DNA from: Rhizoclosmatium globosum
Lineage: Eukaryota; Chytridiomycota; Chytridiomycetes; Chytridiales; Chytriomycetaceae
DNA: 64,000 bases
NCBI GenBank assembly: GCA_002104985.1
Contig: MCGO01000023.1
Span: 372,001-436,000, forward strand
Direction: 5' to 3'
Numbering within the stretch: the stretch's first letter is position 1; the number at the start of each line of letters is the position of its first letter. The translations under genes and the position numbers were made by a program. Under the pieces are notes generated by a model. It was not told the DNA's origin. It saw nothing but the letters and a program-made list of their open reading frames with translations, and did not search any database. Shown here piece after piece: positions 33,203-45,381 of this stretch.

Positions 33203-35250
33203 ATGAACCAACAACGCGATGAAATGGTATGTCTCCTTCACACCAAAGTCTCGCACAGTGCTGCAATCATCATGATCGGTGCTGTACTTGCTTCCTCTCC
33301 ACGCCATCCATCCATCCTTCGTCGAGGGAGAGAGTCTGTTCAGCTATTTTTGGAGATGACACATGCGTTACATTATCAAACTAGAGTCTCCGATTACACC
33401 GTGAGCGAGAAACGATGCCTTTATATCTGATACAAAGAAAGCTGCGAACTCTCTCTCTTTTCCTTCACCTACTCCCCACTCATCTCTTTTCATGTTTAAT
33501 TATTGATCTAACCTCGTGCTCACCCTCAGAACGAATAATCTTGGCATCATCATTCAAACCTTTCTCTCTGTCTAAACGTCGTTTAAGCAAATGGTAGATG
33601 TTTTCAGCAAGCAAATCCTGTTGCGCATATATTTGAAAGGATGAGACATTTGTCGTATTAACTTACGCTGGAATTACCGGCTGATATCTAATGCTGAGAA
33701 ACTAGGCTGTTTCTGATCCATAATCTTCTCCTCCTCTTTCTCATAGCCTCTCATTTTGCACATTTGTCTAACATCTCTCCATCAGACACAACCCAACGCG
33801 GCTCTGTATCTTTTACGGTTTATCTTGCTTGCGATGAGACGAGTCAAGGTTAGTTTCCTACTCAATACTCCACACTTTGATGGGATATGATGGCTTTGGG
33901 GATCTGACAGTCTTCAAAGTGTAACAAAGCGAGCACTGGGTTCTGACTAGTCTTTAAGACGGTGTCGATTTAAATGCTTTTTCTGATCCTCGATCCATCT
34001 TTTTCTTTCCTTCTTTTGTTCTCATTGTTCCCGAATGATTTTAACTGACCACGACCGCTTTTTAGACTGGCCTATGCTTCGTCTGATGCGTTGACCACAT
34101 GCGATTGAGTGTTCAAGCCACAAATGGTATGTAATCTATTTTCATTGAACCTGCCAACCTCCGAGGAAACTGTCTGGATAGATGATGAGCAATTTAGATG
34201 ACGAGTCCGAGAGATTCTCATTGAAGACACACTTTTTTTAATACCATTCATGCAATACTGATTCTGGACATTTTCCTTCCATTTTGGAACATACCCTTCA
34301 TTTCCTTTGCATGTTTTGGTTTCGTCGATCACTAATGTTGGGTTTTCTTTTCAGATACGACGACACTCTTTGGTGTTGGACGCAGTCTTTATCGACTATC
34401 GCTTGTCAAGGCTGTGCTGGTAAGCTTACATCCATCACATTTCTTTGCTCTCTTCTGCTTCAACAATTTCGTGGGAGGATTATAGAAATTAAACTCAGAG
34501 ACAAGCATATATCTGATTTATTGACGAGTAGTACGCGACTGACCACACTCCCTGCATCCCGTCCTCCTCCCATCTTCAGTATCCTGATCCATTTCGTTTT
34601 ACTTACTCAACTCTTTAGGTTGTTCTTGTTCTTCTACCGCTCGTTTCCTAGTACCATCACCTGAACGGCCAAACAAAAGGTGAGAATCTTAATCAATAGC
34701 GAGCGAGGCTTGGAAGAAACGCAAACTATAAGATGATACTCTTCTGTTTCACGACGGTCTTCTGAATCTGTCATGTCTGAGACTGCTCTACGGGGCGCTT
34801 ATTCTGAAAACTTCATGTGTTAAATCCTTGAATCTCGCTTCCTTTGCGACTCGACATTATCTACTCTCCATTCTTTCTTTCAAACTTGGGTCAGTAATTA
34901 ATGTGGTCTTAACCGTAGATTACGATCGGAACTATTCACCTGTACGGTTTCACTTTGCTCATTGATCAAGGTGTGTAATATATCCCGTCTATCCTCCCAC
35001 CTCTCCCTTAGTACTGTGTTGGTTCGAAGACTGGAGACTTACGTCTCTAGTACGTGATGAATAACAAGTTTAGGTATAGTTCAACAGAAACTACCATGTT
35101 GAATAACTGGCAACGTCTTTCGCCCCTATCTGATTCTTCAACCTCACATACTCCTCTTCTCTCGCCTCTCCATATTTTATCGTTTGCTTTCAACTAATCC
35201 CCTTTATAGTCTTCTCTGGTTATTCTCCTTGTAGAAGTTTTTGAATCTCA
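33203..35250 (+). other. unresolved multi-exon region, possible small membrane protein gene
   Basis: No long frame, but repeated well-formed splice borders on the plus strand: ATG exon 33203-33226 before GTATGT; 33786-33848 (TQPNAALYLLRFILLAMRR) before GTTAGT; 34355-34419 (LFGVGRSLYRLSLVKAVL) before GTAAGC; and 34919-34970 (ITIGTIHLYGFTLLI) before GTGTGT. Each is preceded by a pyrimidine tract and CAG or TAG. The fragments are hydrophobic, so a membrane protein in tiny exons is possible. I could not join them in one phase and name no family. Confidence 0.3.
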
Positions 35251-35298
35251 AATAAATGAATATCTCTGTATTTTTATTGTGGAAAGTGGGTGACATTC

Positions 35299-36343
35299 CT
35301 AATATGTGGAAAAGATAGTGACATCCCTCACGCTTACATAATCTCTTTTGCCTTTAGTCAGTTTGGACTTGATGCTATTCTTTATCCCACTCTCAAACTC
35401 ATTCATCTCTTGTTGCTTTGTCTTTGGCATCCTGCCGCTCAGGCTCCAATTTCTATCTAAAGCCTCTATCCGCACTTTCATCAAACGAACATAACTGTGC
35501 GTTATGAAGACAAAGCCATGCTAACCATATGATGAAATTCACCCATTCCGTATCCCACGAAACTGCTACCAAATCTAAAAGCACACAAAGAAGTGCCCAC
35601 GTACTTGTAAATATACCATACCGTGCTGTTACACGAAATTTGCGCACATTCAGTTCCACAGCCGCATTGCCCGAAACAATAGACTTCTTTTGGTCCAGAA
35701 CTGGTGCATCAGAGCTTTCAGTGCAAAGATACTTCACAAATATACACAAAAATGTGAGATCAAAGACAGCAGTGATAAAAGCCGAAAATAGAAGCGACCA
35801 TCGTTGACATTTGATTACAACTGGTGAGTCTGGGAGCACAGCGAATACCAATTGAGAATACAGCAAGATTGGGCAGTATTTCACAAAAACAGAGAGTATT
35901 GAGTACAATGTTGTGTTTTTCAAACCAGGAATGGCTTTTGATCGGATCCAGCTGTAGAATATATACGCTATTTCGATTGTCGCGTTTCCAAATATGTTGA
36001 GAATTGTATGCCATTTTGGCGCAGAACGGAAAAGATGAGCATATGTCAACGCTGACGCAAGCAGTGCTGGTTGAAACGTCACCACCATCAACATAACAAC
36101 GAGTATAACATTAAACTTGTTAATAATTAGTTTTCGAACCGATACGGGTGGCTTTGATGTGTCGTTTTGAGTACTTTTGGCTTTCACGATTGAAGTTACA
36201 ACCACAAATGCCACAAAGAAGATCAGTTCCACAAAGCTCAAGGTAGCAAGCCCAAGATTAAGATAAAACGTTACAGTATCAATTGATATATCAATCAATG
36301 TGTCTATTGATGTGTCAATCGATACATCTGTTCCGTTTTGCAT
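35299..36343 (-). CDS. seven-transmembrane protein, tandem copy 1
   Basis: ATG 36343 (MQNGTDVSID) leads into seven hydrophobic helices: FYLNLGLATLSFVELIFFVAF, FNVILVVMLMVVTFQPALL, ILNIFGNATIEIAYIFYSWI, FVKYCPILLYSQLVFAVL, a helix around FITAVFDLTFLCIF, WALLCVLLDLVAV and FIIWLAWLCLHN. A two-base deficit near 35485-35500 relative to copy 2 breaks the frame; the shared tail MKVRIEALDRNW follows in another frame to 35299. The N-terminus is short with one sequon. I recognise no named GPCR class. It resembles the membrane part of the LRR-7TM genes at 56-64 kb (IAYIFYSWIRS versus LSYIKYSFARS). Likely a receptor-like protein. Confidence 0.66.
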
Positions 36344-36602
36344 CTTCTGGTATGTCTATCTGTGACAAAGGAATTTGATTTTGAGTAACCAAAAAATAGT
36401 CATACATTATCAATAATAAACTAATAAAATGATTGAGGATGTCTAAAATAAGCTTAAACGCGCGAAAAAGGTATGTTGCTGCTCAACGTCCCCAACGAGC
36501 AAATAGGTTTTATAACTCCAGAAATACATAATTGAACAGAAGCTATTATGCTTGGTCGATTAATCATTTTTTTAATCACTCGTTTATTCAATTGAAGTTT
36601 GC

Positions 36603-37567
36603 TTATTTGACAGAGTTTGACTTGATACTAGTTTGTACACTCTGTTTGTCCCCACTTTCTGACTGAGATTGCTGCTGTCTTGTTCTCGAAGGCCTATTTC
36701 TTAAGTTCCAATTTCGATCTAGCGCCTCAATCCGCACTTTCATCAGAATAAACGCAACTGTCCCGTTATGGAGACAAAGCCATGCCAACCAATTGAAAAA
36801 ATTCACCCATTTTCCAACCCACAACACTGAAATCAAATCGAAAAACAAACAAAGAAGACCCCATGCACTCGTTAACACACCACACCTTGCAGTGACTCGA
36901 AATTTTAGAGCATTGAGTTCAACAGCCGAATTTCCCCCCACAACTGACTCTTGTCGATCGGAAGAAAGCGTTTCAGATTCAGTCCAAAGATATCGAATAA
37001 ATACGTGCAAAAGCGTTACGTCGTATGCAGCCGTTATAACGGCCGAAATCAGGAGTGACCATCGTTCGCACTTGATGATAACTGGTGAATCTGGGAGTAG
37101 AGCAAATATAAGCTGAGAGTACAACAGAATTGGGCAGTATTTAACAAAAACAGACAGAATCGAATGCAGTGCAGTGTTTTTCAAGCCAGGAATCCCTTTC
37201 GATCGGATCCAACAATAGAAAATATATGCAGTTTCGATTGTCGCTGTTCCGAATATGTTGAGGATAACATGCCATTTGGGAGCGTGGTTAAAGACATGGG
37301 AGATTGTCAAGGCAGATGCGAAGATTGCAGGCTGAAAGGTCACTACTAGCAGCATGGCAACCAGTAAAATGTTGAACTTATTGAAAATAAGCTCTATAAT
37401 GGATATGGATGGCCGTGTTGAGTCGTGTTGGGTGCTACTAACTTTTCCGATTGATGTAGCACCACAAAAACCACAAAGAAGATCAGCTCCACCAAACCCA
37501 AAGCAGAGAGGCCAACGTTTAGATAAAAGGTGGTGGTGTCAATTGATGAGATGGTTCCGTTTTGCAT
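36603..37567 (-). CDS. seven-transmembrane protein, tandem copy 2
   Basis: Paralogue of copy 1 with the same helices and the same tail (MKVRIEALDRNWNLRNRPSRTRQQ), intact from about 37355 to the stop at 36603. The first helix (GLSALGLVELIFFVVFVV) lies upstream in another frame; one indel near 37455 joins it, giving a start at 37567 (MQNGTISSIDTTTFYLN). Key shared motifs are TIETAYIFYCWIRSKGIPGLKN, VKYCPILLYSQLIFALLPDSP and AVELNALKFRVTARCG. Most complete member of this array at the C-terminus. Function inferred only from topology. Confidence 0.68.
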
Positions 37568-37723
37568 GCCTTTGTTCTTTATTGGCTGTCGATCCTTGAC
37601 AAAGAATTAGGACATCAATTTGTCTTATCACTCGTTCAATTAAATTTGTTCAATTTAACAATTTTTATATTAAATGCACGCAATTCTTCCAACGAATCGG
37701 ATTGATTCGAGATTGAGGTACTT

Positions 37724-38791
37724 TTACATGGTCTCTTTCCCATTGACAGAGTTTGACTTTTGCACACTCTGTTTGTTCCCACTTTCTAACTGAGATTGAT
37801 TCTGCCTTGTTCTCGACGGCCTACTACTTATGCTCCAATTTCGATCTAGTGCCTCAATCCGCACTTTCATTACTACAAACATAGCAGTAGCGTTGTGGAG
37901 GCAAAGCCATACCAACCAAATAAAAAAATTCACCCATTCTCCAGCCCATAATACTGCAATTAAATCAAAAAGCAGACAAAGAAGAACCCATGTGCTTGTC
38001 AATATTCCACACTTAGCAGTTACATGAAATTTTCGTGCGTCGAGTTCAACGGCTGCGTTTCCAGCTACACTTGATTCTTGCCGGCCAGTGGACAGTGAAT
38101 TAGACTCAGTCCAAAGATAACGAATAAAGACATACAAAAGAGTAGAGATCAAAGGCAGCCGTTATGACAGCCGAAATTAGGAGGGACCATCGTTGGCATC
38201 TGATGACAACTGGTGAATCTGGGAGCACAGCGAATACAAGTTGAGAGTATAGTAAGATTGGACAGTATTTTACGAAGACAGACAGAATCGAATGGAGTGT
38301 CTGTTTTTCAAGCCGGGAATTCCTTTGCATCGGATCCAACAATACAATATATACGCAGTTTCGATTGTCGCGTTTCCAAATATGTTGAGAATGACATGCC
38401 ATTTGGGAGCATGGTGGAAGTCATGTGAAAATATTAAGGCTGATGCGAGAACCGCCGGCTGAAAGGTCACCACTAGAAGCATAATAACCAGAAAAACATT
38501 GAACTTGCTGAAAATAATTTTTGCAGCGGATATGGAGGGTCGTGTTGAGTCATTGCTTCTCGCTTTCTGTATTGACATAATCGCCACAAACACCACAAAG
38601 AATATTAGTTCCACCAAGGTTATCACAGAGAGCCCTATATGTAAATAAAATGTAGCGGTATCAATCGATGAGATGGTTCCGTTTTGCATGCTTAGGGTTG
38701 AATTATTTGGGATTGACAGGCTGTTAATCCCTGACAAAGAAAACTGCGGTTGAAAAGACCAGAGACCAATGTCATTATCAGTTTTGTTCAA
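37724..38791 (-). CDS. seven-transmembrane protein, tandem copy 3 (two frame breaks)
   Basis: Third paralogue. It has the longest N-terminus (MNKTDNDIGLWSF ... then MQNGTISSIDT at about 38695). The frame shifts near 38305 (after PGLKN) and near 38140 (within the fifth helix) and then runs on to the stop at 37724 with the family tail MKVRIEALDRNWSISSRPS. High identity with copies 1 and 2 points to recent tandem duplication. Either two sequence errors or early decay. Confidence 0.6.
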
Positions 38792-38799
38792 AAAATGAA

Positions 38800-39198
38800 A
38801 TCCTACCTAATTTGAGCAACAGACTGTTAATAATGATACTCTGTTGAAGCTACCAAGAAAAATCATTTACAGTCCCATGTCATCTTTATTTTCAGTGCTA
38901 ACTATTCCTGAATTATGCTATCAATCCATGATTTATACCTTTTAAGGAAATCGAAATAATTCTTTTCGTGGATGGATTGAATTGGAAACTAAATAATCCT
39001 CAAGATCTCTTGTAGATAAATAAGACTGGATAATTAAAAACTCGTGAATGTAAATGCGAGAAAATGTATTTTGCTGTCAAAAGTAGAATCAAGTCAAAGA
39101 AAGTAAAGGACCATTCAGTCAGTCAATCATCTACAACAAGGCCGTTTAGTTCCATTACATCTCCAACAAATCAAACAAAATACAACTCACAAAGTAGT
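38800..39198. other. intergenic, no gene seen
   Basis: AT-rich spacer between the 5' end of 7TM copy 3 and the 3' end of VPS45. No supported feature. Confidence 0.35.
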
Positions 39199-41405
39199 TT
39201 AATCTAACCTGCTCGTTTTGAGCCTCTGCCCAACACCGACACCGCCAGCAGCAGCACTTCCGGATTTACGCCATTTTCCAACAGAATCAAACACTTCCCG
39301 CAAAAGCTCGTTGAATTATGAATCGTTGTACCACCCAACACGACTCTGCATCCAGAGTTTGAGGCATTCAGTTTCTGGATTTCGCGTGCTTCCGCGTAGG
39401 TTGTCCCGCCGATTATGAATACGATAATGTCTTGAGGTCTATGAGGAGATTGATGTTAAGACGTAATTTGGGAGATGCTCAACTTACTTGTCTCGAGTTC
39501 CACCTTCAATGAAAGGATACTTTTCAGGAGCGAGCTTTCCCTTCATAAATTCTTGCAGTTTGTTGACAAGTAGAGGCGTGTGTTGTGTGTACACGTTGTC
39601 AACACCCTAAAACGTTTAGAGTCAGCCCTTTGCGGACTAGTTGCGAAGTGAAATACCTTGAGCCCTTTGAACGCGTTCTTTGTCCTCGCCAAAATATCCT
39701 GATTCGCAAACAAATCATCTAACCGCCGTTCTGCTCCGCCGTACGCCAAAATCCCTTCAACTAGGGAAATGTGCTTATCTGTAGAATCTTCGCAATTTCG
39801 TAGAGATTCAATCAACGAGGCTGTCGCGTTTGACGGTGATTGCTCGTATCGCAACGCGTACAGAGGACAAGACGCAGTTTCATTTCGAATGGGATGTTGC
39901 TTTGTCCAATGAGTTTTTGGACAGTCTGTACAAGTAGCAAGAATAAATTCAAAAAATAAACGACAAGTTGCAACTTACTCTCAAATCACTCGCATGGTTC
40001 TCGCTACAGGCAAGACTCTGCTCAACTTCTCCAGCCTCCAACAACCCATCCACTTCCACACGCCGACTCAACTCCCCACAAGCGTAACATGCTTCGTAAC
40101 ATTTCCACTCAACTTTCGAAACTCTGGATAATCCTCCATAAACTTTTCATATCATTAATACTCTCGATATTCATGCTACTCTTGTGTTTCGCCTGGTACT
40201 CGTCGACATAAGATTTGATGTTGACACCGAGTTCACCAAGGTTCAAGAACATTGCCTTTTTGTAGAAGGGGTCGCTTTCGGGGCTGAGGACGATTTCTCT
40301 GAGTTCGGGGCGAACGTCTTGGATGGACGTGAGGTCGACGCGGCCGTTTGTGATTCCAAAGAGTTCATGGACCATGGCTTGGTATGTCCACTGGTTGAGA
40401 AGTGGGGTGACGGGGTCGTTTCGGCGGTCGAGGATGAGGAGGATGGGTGGTGTATCTGGTTTTCGGAAGTCGAATAGCGGTCCTTCTTGAGCAATTTGAT
40501 ACTATCATTTGACGTATTGAATAAGATGATTGCGTGAAATTCGGAACGCGTACTTACCGATAGTTCTGTTGCAAGTTTCGCAGCCAACTGACTATTCCTT
40601 TCATACCGAATGAGAGGCTTCTTTTTGAGGGCCAACAACACAGACACAAGTCCCTCCGTCACTCGCAAGAATGTTCGCGTGTCCCAGGTGGAAGCATTTT
40701 CACATAGAGAGGGTTGGTTGGAGCAGTGAGGTTGAAGGAAAACAGGTCGTTGTTGACGGCCAAAAAGTCAGCATAATATTCCTGGACTTCCTTCACACAT
40801 TCCGTCTCATCTGCTTCCGCAAGTCGTTCGATTGCACTCTTTTTATGGTATTGCTAAAGTCTGTTTTTGATGGATCAGAAACCCTTTGCACACAGAGAGA
40901 CCTGAACACTTACACAGATAATAGTCCCCAAATCGCGGGTCTCTCAGTTCCTCCACAAGTGCCTGAATCGACTCAGGCGAGGGCCGAACAAAGGCCACGC
41001 ACTTCAAATGCTTCATCTTTTCCTTTGCATCGCCGCCAATCTTGTCAATCAAATAGACTTCGCGGGCGAGAAGCTGCGACTGAGTTGCGACTGTCGACAC
41101 GATTGGCGTCTGGTTCGAAGAAAGGATGAGCACCGACAATCTTTCGTTTCGGTGGACAACGAACGCGCTCACCGTCTCCGCGTCCAAAAGAAGAACTTTC
41201 ATTCCAGTTACGTCAGTGAGCATTTTGGTGAGGTAGTTCTGGTGGGACGTTGTTTGGGTGGGTGTGCGTGTGGTGATAGGGGGTTAGTTTAGAAACGGGA
41301 TACACCTCTCGTCTGCTTTAACATCGCTGTAGATGGTGAAGGTAGGATGGGCTTCCATCAGGAAGGAAAGGTTGATCATACCTGGACTGCCTTGTTCACG
41401 TCCAT
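39199..41405 (-). CDS. VPS45: Sec1/Munc18 family protein VPS45
   Basis: The first exon (41405-41382, MDVNKAVQ) and second (41238-41173, [22 protein letters not shown]) splice to [20 protein letters not shown]. Later landmarks are [62 protein letters not shown]-type segments, and the C-terminal [18 protein letters not shown] and [11 protein letters not shown]. These match VPS45, which chaperones the endosomal/trans-Golgi t-SNARE (Tlg2/syntaxin-16). Several single-base breaks occur, one at a four-A run (39302-39305) where an extra base gives [14 protein letters not shown] and the stop at 39199. At least six introns. Identification is firm although the exact exon map is not. Confidence 0.88.
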
Positions 41406-41581
41406 TTTTGATGAATAGTTCTTTTGGACCCAAGAAACCAAATAATGCAACAAACTAATGCAGAGACGCGTACATAAATTGAAGGCAAAAACACTTCTGT
41501 AAGTTTATTTTCCATAGATCATAAAGCGATATACATTCACCAAGCAAGAGATTCCTCAAGATTCTAACCAGCACAAACAAC

Positions 41582-43588
41582 CTAAACACCCCAACCAGCT
41601 CTAGCAGCATTAGTCAACTCCTTGTTGTAATCCTGAGACAACTCCCAAATCATAGTTCCTCCAAGACCAGCAGACTTGGCGAAAGCAGCCTTCGCCTGAA
41701 TAGAAACAGGATCATCATAAGAAATAAACGAAGACTGGCCACGGTAACTTGCAGTATACAAAGTAGGAGACTGTGCAAAGTCAAAGTATTGACGCGACCA
41801 CCCGTTCGAAGCAGTAGTAGGTCCACTAGCCAACGGCGCAGCAGTCTGAGACCCAGCCCCACGCATATTCAAATACATCCAAACACCAGAATTGTAGCAA
41901 ACGTTACATGGATCGCACCACTGCGTAACATCCAAGTAGTCTCCAACGACACCTGGACATGCGGCGCCGTTCACGGATCCTGTGCAGAGCTGGTAGAGAC
42001 CGTTGTTGGTGTTGGATTGGACGGACCAGGAGCGGCCGTAGAAGGCGAGACCGTTTGTGAGTTGGGATTTGGAGGCACCGGCGGCGACCCATTCGTTCAC
42101 GGCGACGGCTTGCGAGAGGGATTGGCTGTATCCGACGTTGTTGGAGGCTGGTTGCGTAGGGTCGCTGGGGCCTGGAGCGTTCAGTGGGGAGTTCTGTGAT
42201 TTGTTTTTTTTAGAATAAAAGTGAATTCAATAAAGGCAAACTTACAAAGTCGGAGTAGGCGTCCCAGGAACCGTAGAAGTCGTAGGACATGATCTGGACG
42301 TAAGACACGTACTTCATAATGTTTGGAATCTGCTGGACCTTAGTGACCTTGTCAACGTAGTGAGAAACTTCAGCAGAGACGGCCAAAGAGATGGAACGGT
42401 CTGGACCAAGCTCGGCACGGAGAGCAGCAACCAAGTTAACCATGTTAGTGGCATCGCTGTCACTGACAGTGTTACAGGTGATACCACCACCTCCTGGGTA
42501 CTACAAATTAAGTTAGTAAAATTTATGTAATAACCAAGTAGCGCTAACCTCCCAGTCAAGATCAACACCATCAAAACCTTCACTGTCCAAGAAAGCGTGC
42601 ACGTTCTTGACAAAAGTCTGGGTGATGGAAGCGGACGCAGCAATGGCAGAGAATCCACGGGAACCAGACCAACCACCAATAGACACAATGGTCTTCAAGT
42701 TTGGATAATTGTAACGCTGAGCAGCAAACTTTCTCATGTAGTTCAAATCAGCGTTGGTATCGAACGAGACAAGGTTTCCACTTGCGTCAGCATTGACTAT
42801 TCCAATTCTCAAATTAGTCAAAACCCCCCCAAAAAATAATTTCCATGGCACTCAAAACTCTTATACTCACCAAACGCGTAATTAATTCCAGTAAACCCAC
42901 TCAAATCCAGCTGATCAATCGCATTCTGACGACGCGAGTACATGGACCACTGGGTCCAGTACCCAATCAGACCCGGAGTCGTGAACGGCTTGTACTTGAA
43001 CGAACCGTCACAAGGGCCTTGAAGCGTCCATCCGGAGCCAGCAGCTGAGTTGGGTGGCCCTGCAGCGCCTTGGTACCCGACGACCCAGTTCTGGCCGTTG
43101 TAGGAGACGAGGTCGCCAGAGTTGTATGGGATGTTTGCGAATGTTGTTGCTGTCCAGTTGGGGTAACATGCTGTGCCGGTGCCGCCGGATTGGGTTGTGG
43201 TTGTGACGGCGGCTTGGGTTGTAGTTTTTACCGGAGCCGTGGTGGTTGTTTGGATTACTGGGGTTGTGGTGGTTTTTACGACGGCGGCGGTTGTGGTTGT
43301 TTTGACGACAGCGGCAGTGGTTGTGGTCTTGACAACAGCCGCAGTGGTTGTGGTCTTGACGACGGCAGCAGTAGTAGTCTGGGCAGGTGGAGGACTGTTG
43401 GCACAGCCAACGTACCCGGAGGCGGAACAGGTAAGTGTGGTACCACAGTCCCACCAGTTCTGCCAAGTACCGCCAACACATTGTTGGAGAACATTATTGG
43501 CACAGTTGTAGCCACTGGTACAAGCACCTTGAGCGGAAGCAAAGGACGCGAGGGAAGCAACAGAAGCGGCAATCAACGCAATCTTCAT
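41582..43588 (-). CDS. secreted GH18 chitinase with two chitin-binding modules
   Basis: Exons 43588-42871, 42796-42549, 42500-42246 and 42193-41582, frame intact. A signal peptide (MKIALIAASVASLASFASA) is followed by a Cys-rich module (CTSGYNCANNVLQQCVGGTWQ ...) like fungal CBM19, a linker of VKTTTTAAV repeats, a CBM5/12-like module (YNSGDLVSYNGQNWVVGYQG, then GSGWTLQGPC) and the GH18 catalytic barrel. The catalytic motif DGVDLDWE sits across the 42549 exon edge, with SIGGWSGSRGF before and QIMSYDFYGSW, WELSQDYN after. The enzyme hydrolyses chitin by substrate-assisted catalysis, for wall remodelling or feeding on chitin. Confidence 0.95.
43190..43400 (-). repeat. Thr-rich linker minisatellite in the chitinase gene
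   Basis: Tandem units encoding VKTTTTAAV, about 27 bp each, between the two binding modules. Copy number is likely variable between strains. Confidence 0.75.
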
Positions 43589-44255
43589 TTCTAGTTACTT
43601 TGAGGATTGAGTCTGTGTTTCTGTTCGCGGGAAAGCAAGGCGCTATTTGAGTCTCTTCATTGGGGTAGGGTTCACGTGGATTGATCAGTTGCTTTCCACC
43701 TGATGGGGATTCTGTCCACGTGACGATCGAGCTTTTCGCTAATTTGCAACGACTTACACAACTTGACGAGAGTAGAAGTGGATACAATGGAGGACAGATA
43801 CCGCATGTAGAGGTTCATGCATGTTCTGACTTGGGTTGTTATGTCAACAGTCCAAAGATGACTGCATGAGTGGCTCACCAAATGTGTGACCAAAACACGT
43901 GTCTAAGTGCTTTCCATTGTGCTTTGCGTTTTCGCTCATGAGTGCTTGGCGTCTTTTTGTTGATTTGTTTCTTACAAAGTCAGTTTGAACAGTCTTTGTT
44001 GTTCTTTCCTCAACACCTACGTTGTTGATGAGACTGGCTATTCGTTCAAAACAAATGTGAAATGGAAGGTAAGGATGGACAATACTGCTTCACTACGGTG
44101 AGGTTTTCATGTTGGTTTGGAAGGAGCATAAATCATGTATCATTTATCAAACTGAATACTCTGAGTTGGGTATTGTGTGGAATGCAGCAGAAAGTGATCG
44201 AGAGGATAACCCGCCAAAAAAGCTTCACCACAACGCACTCAACACACACCAAAGA
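43589..44255. other. intergenic region upstream of chitinase
   Basis: Divergent spacer of 667 bp. Contains CACGTG at 43673-43678 and again CACGTG-like words near 43718. No gene is supported. Presumed promoters of the chitinase and of the downstream plus-strand gene. Confidence 0.4.
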
Positions 44256-45013
44256 ATGGCAGCCACCTCGAGCACCACGCTCAAAGAACTCCACGCCGCG
44301 CTATCCAGTGTCCAAAAGAAGCTCAAGTCGCGGCACCGACACCTTCACCCAGACCTTGTGTCGCTTGAACGACGGCTTCTCTTCCGCAAATGCGAAATTG
44401 AAGACGGCGGAATTCGGCCGCGATTCGTGCTCGACCGGCTTGCCGCCCTCGACTTCCACGTGGACGCCCATGTGCATCGACAACGACGCGACCGAGTTTG
44501 TCAGGAACCAACGACGTGTTGCGAATCGGCGCTGAGATTGGACCTGTCACCATCGCACTTGGACACATGACAACCTTGAGTTGCTTTTGCTAACAGAATC
44601 ACGCGCGATCCGCTGTTTGGTCTGCTGAAACAGAGCATCGACTGGGACGACTTGCACTTGCCTTGGACTTGGACTCGCTTCAACTCATCGACAATGACAA
44701 TGACACAGACACGGACGACACAGATATTGTCGCTCTCAGAAACACCGCAATCGTGAAAGCCGCCCTCTGCGCTGCTTCACCCGTCTTTTGGTCGTTCTGC
44801 GAAAACAAACTTGTTGATGCCGTTTCAACGTGGCACTGTTTGCCTTGTGTTCAGTGCAGACCTTCAACGCACTTTCACTGTGAAGAATGCGATACTTGTG
44901 TGAAAGGCCCCCCGCCCTGTTCAACGTGTAAATTGAATAAGGGTGATGCTGTAGATTCCTTGACTTCTACAACTTCATCATCGCATGCCCACTCTTCAAG
45001 GAAACGAAAGTGA
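44256..45013 (+). CDS. hypothetical protein with C-terminal Cys cluster
   Basis: ATG 44256 (MAATSSTTLKELHAALSSVQ) opens a basic helical N-terminus. Fragments TEFVRN, VLRIGAEIGPVTIALGHMTTL and, after an intron ending TAACAG at about 44599, LGRLALALDLDSLQLIDNDND follow in one order but not one frame; at least two frame changes occur before 44580. The C-terminus has a Cys/His cluster (CLPCVQC ... HFHCEECDTCVKGPPPCSTC) that could bind zinc, and a Lys/Arg tail ending SSRKRK. I do not recognise the family. Confidence 0.45.
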
Positions 45014-45308
45014 TTAAATAGGTTTGAGTGGATGATTTGTAAGAAATGCAAGGGTTCATTTCAGTATTTAAATAGTATGGGTTGGTGTTGGTTTGCGTCA
45101 GTGTTGATGGATGTTTTGTGTTGCAGATCCCTGAAGATATCGTTCTACTTTGAAATTCGAGCTCTTTGCTTCTTCATGATAATTGATAAAAGAATAGCAA
45201 GCAAAACGTACTATCGCATACCTCTCTTACGTTGCGGCCATCACAACCCATCCATCAACCACTTCTTGTCCTCACTCCCCCCCATCGCAACAAAACTGGT
45301 TGCAGCGA

Positions 45309-45381
45309 TGCCGCCTGCGTGGATCGAACACGCTACCTTAAGATCTTCAGTCTTACGCTCTTCCAGATGAGCTAAGGCGGC
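45309..45381 (-). tRNA. tRNA-Phe (GAA)
   Basis: The minus strand folds with acceptor GCCGCCT/AGGCGGC, D-arm AGCTCATCTGGAAGAGC, anticodon stem TAAGA/TCTTA around CTGAAGA (anticodon GAA) and T-arm GCGTG-TTCGATC-CACGC. Discriminator A. No intron. Confidence 0.93.

Noticed and set aside
43070..43594. Plus-strand frames opposite the chitinase N-terminus, rich in Val, Gly and Cys
   Set aside because: They are shadows of the Thr-repeat linker of the chitinase, whose frame and domains are clear.
44062..44255. Extension of the Cys-cluster gene upstream from 44062
   Set aside because: The open frame there has no features, and ATG 44256 starts a helical basic segment. The upstream part fits leader sequence.
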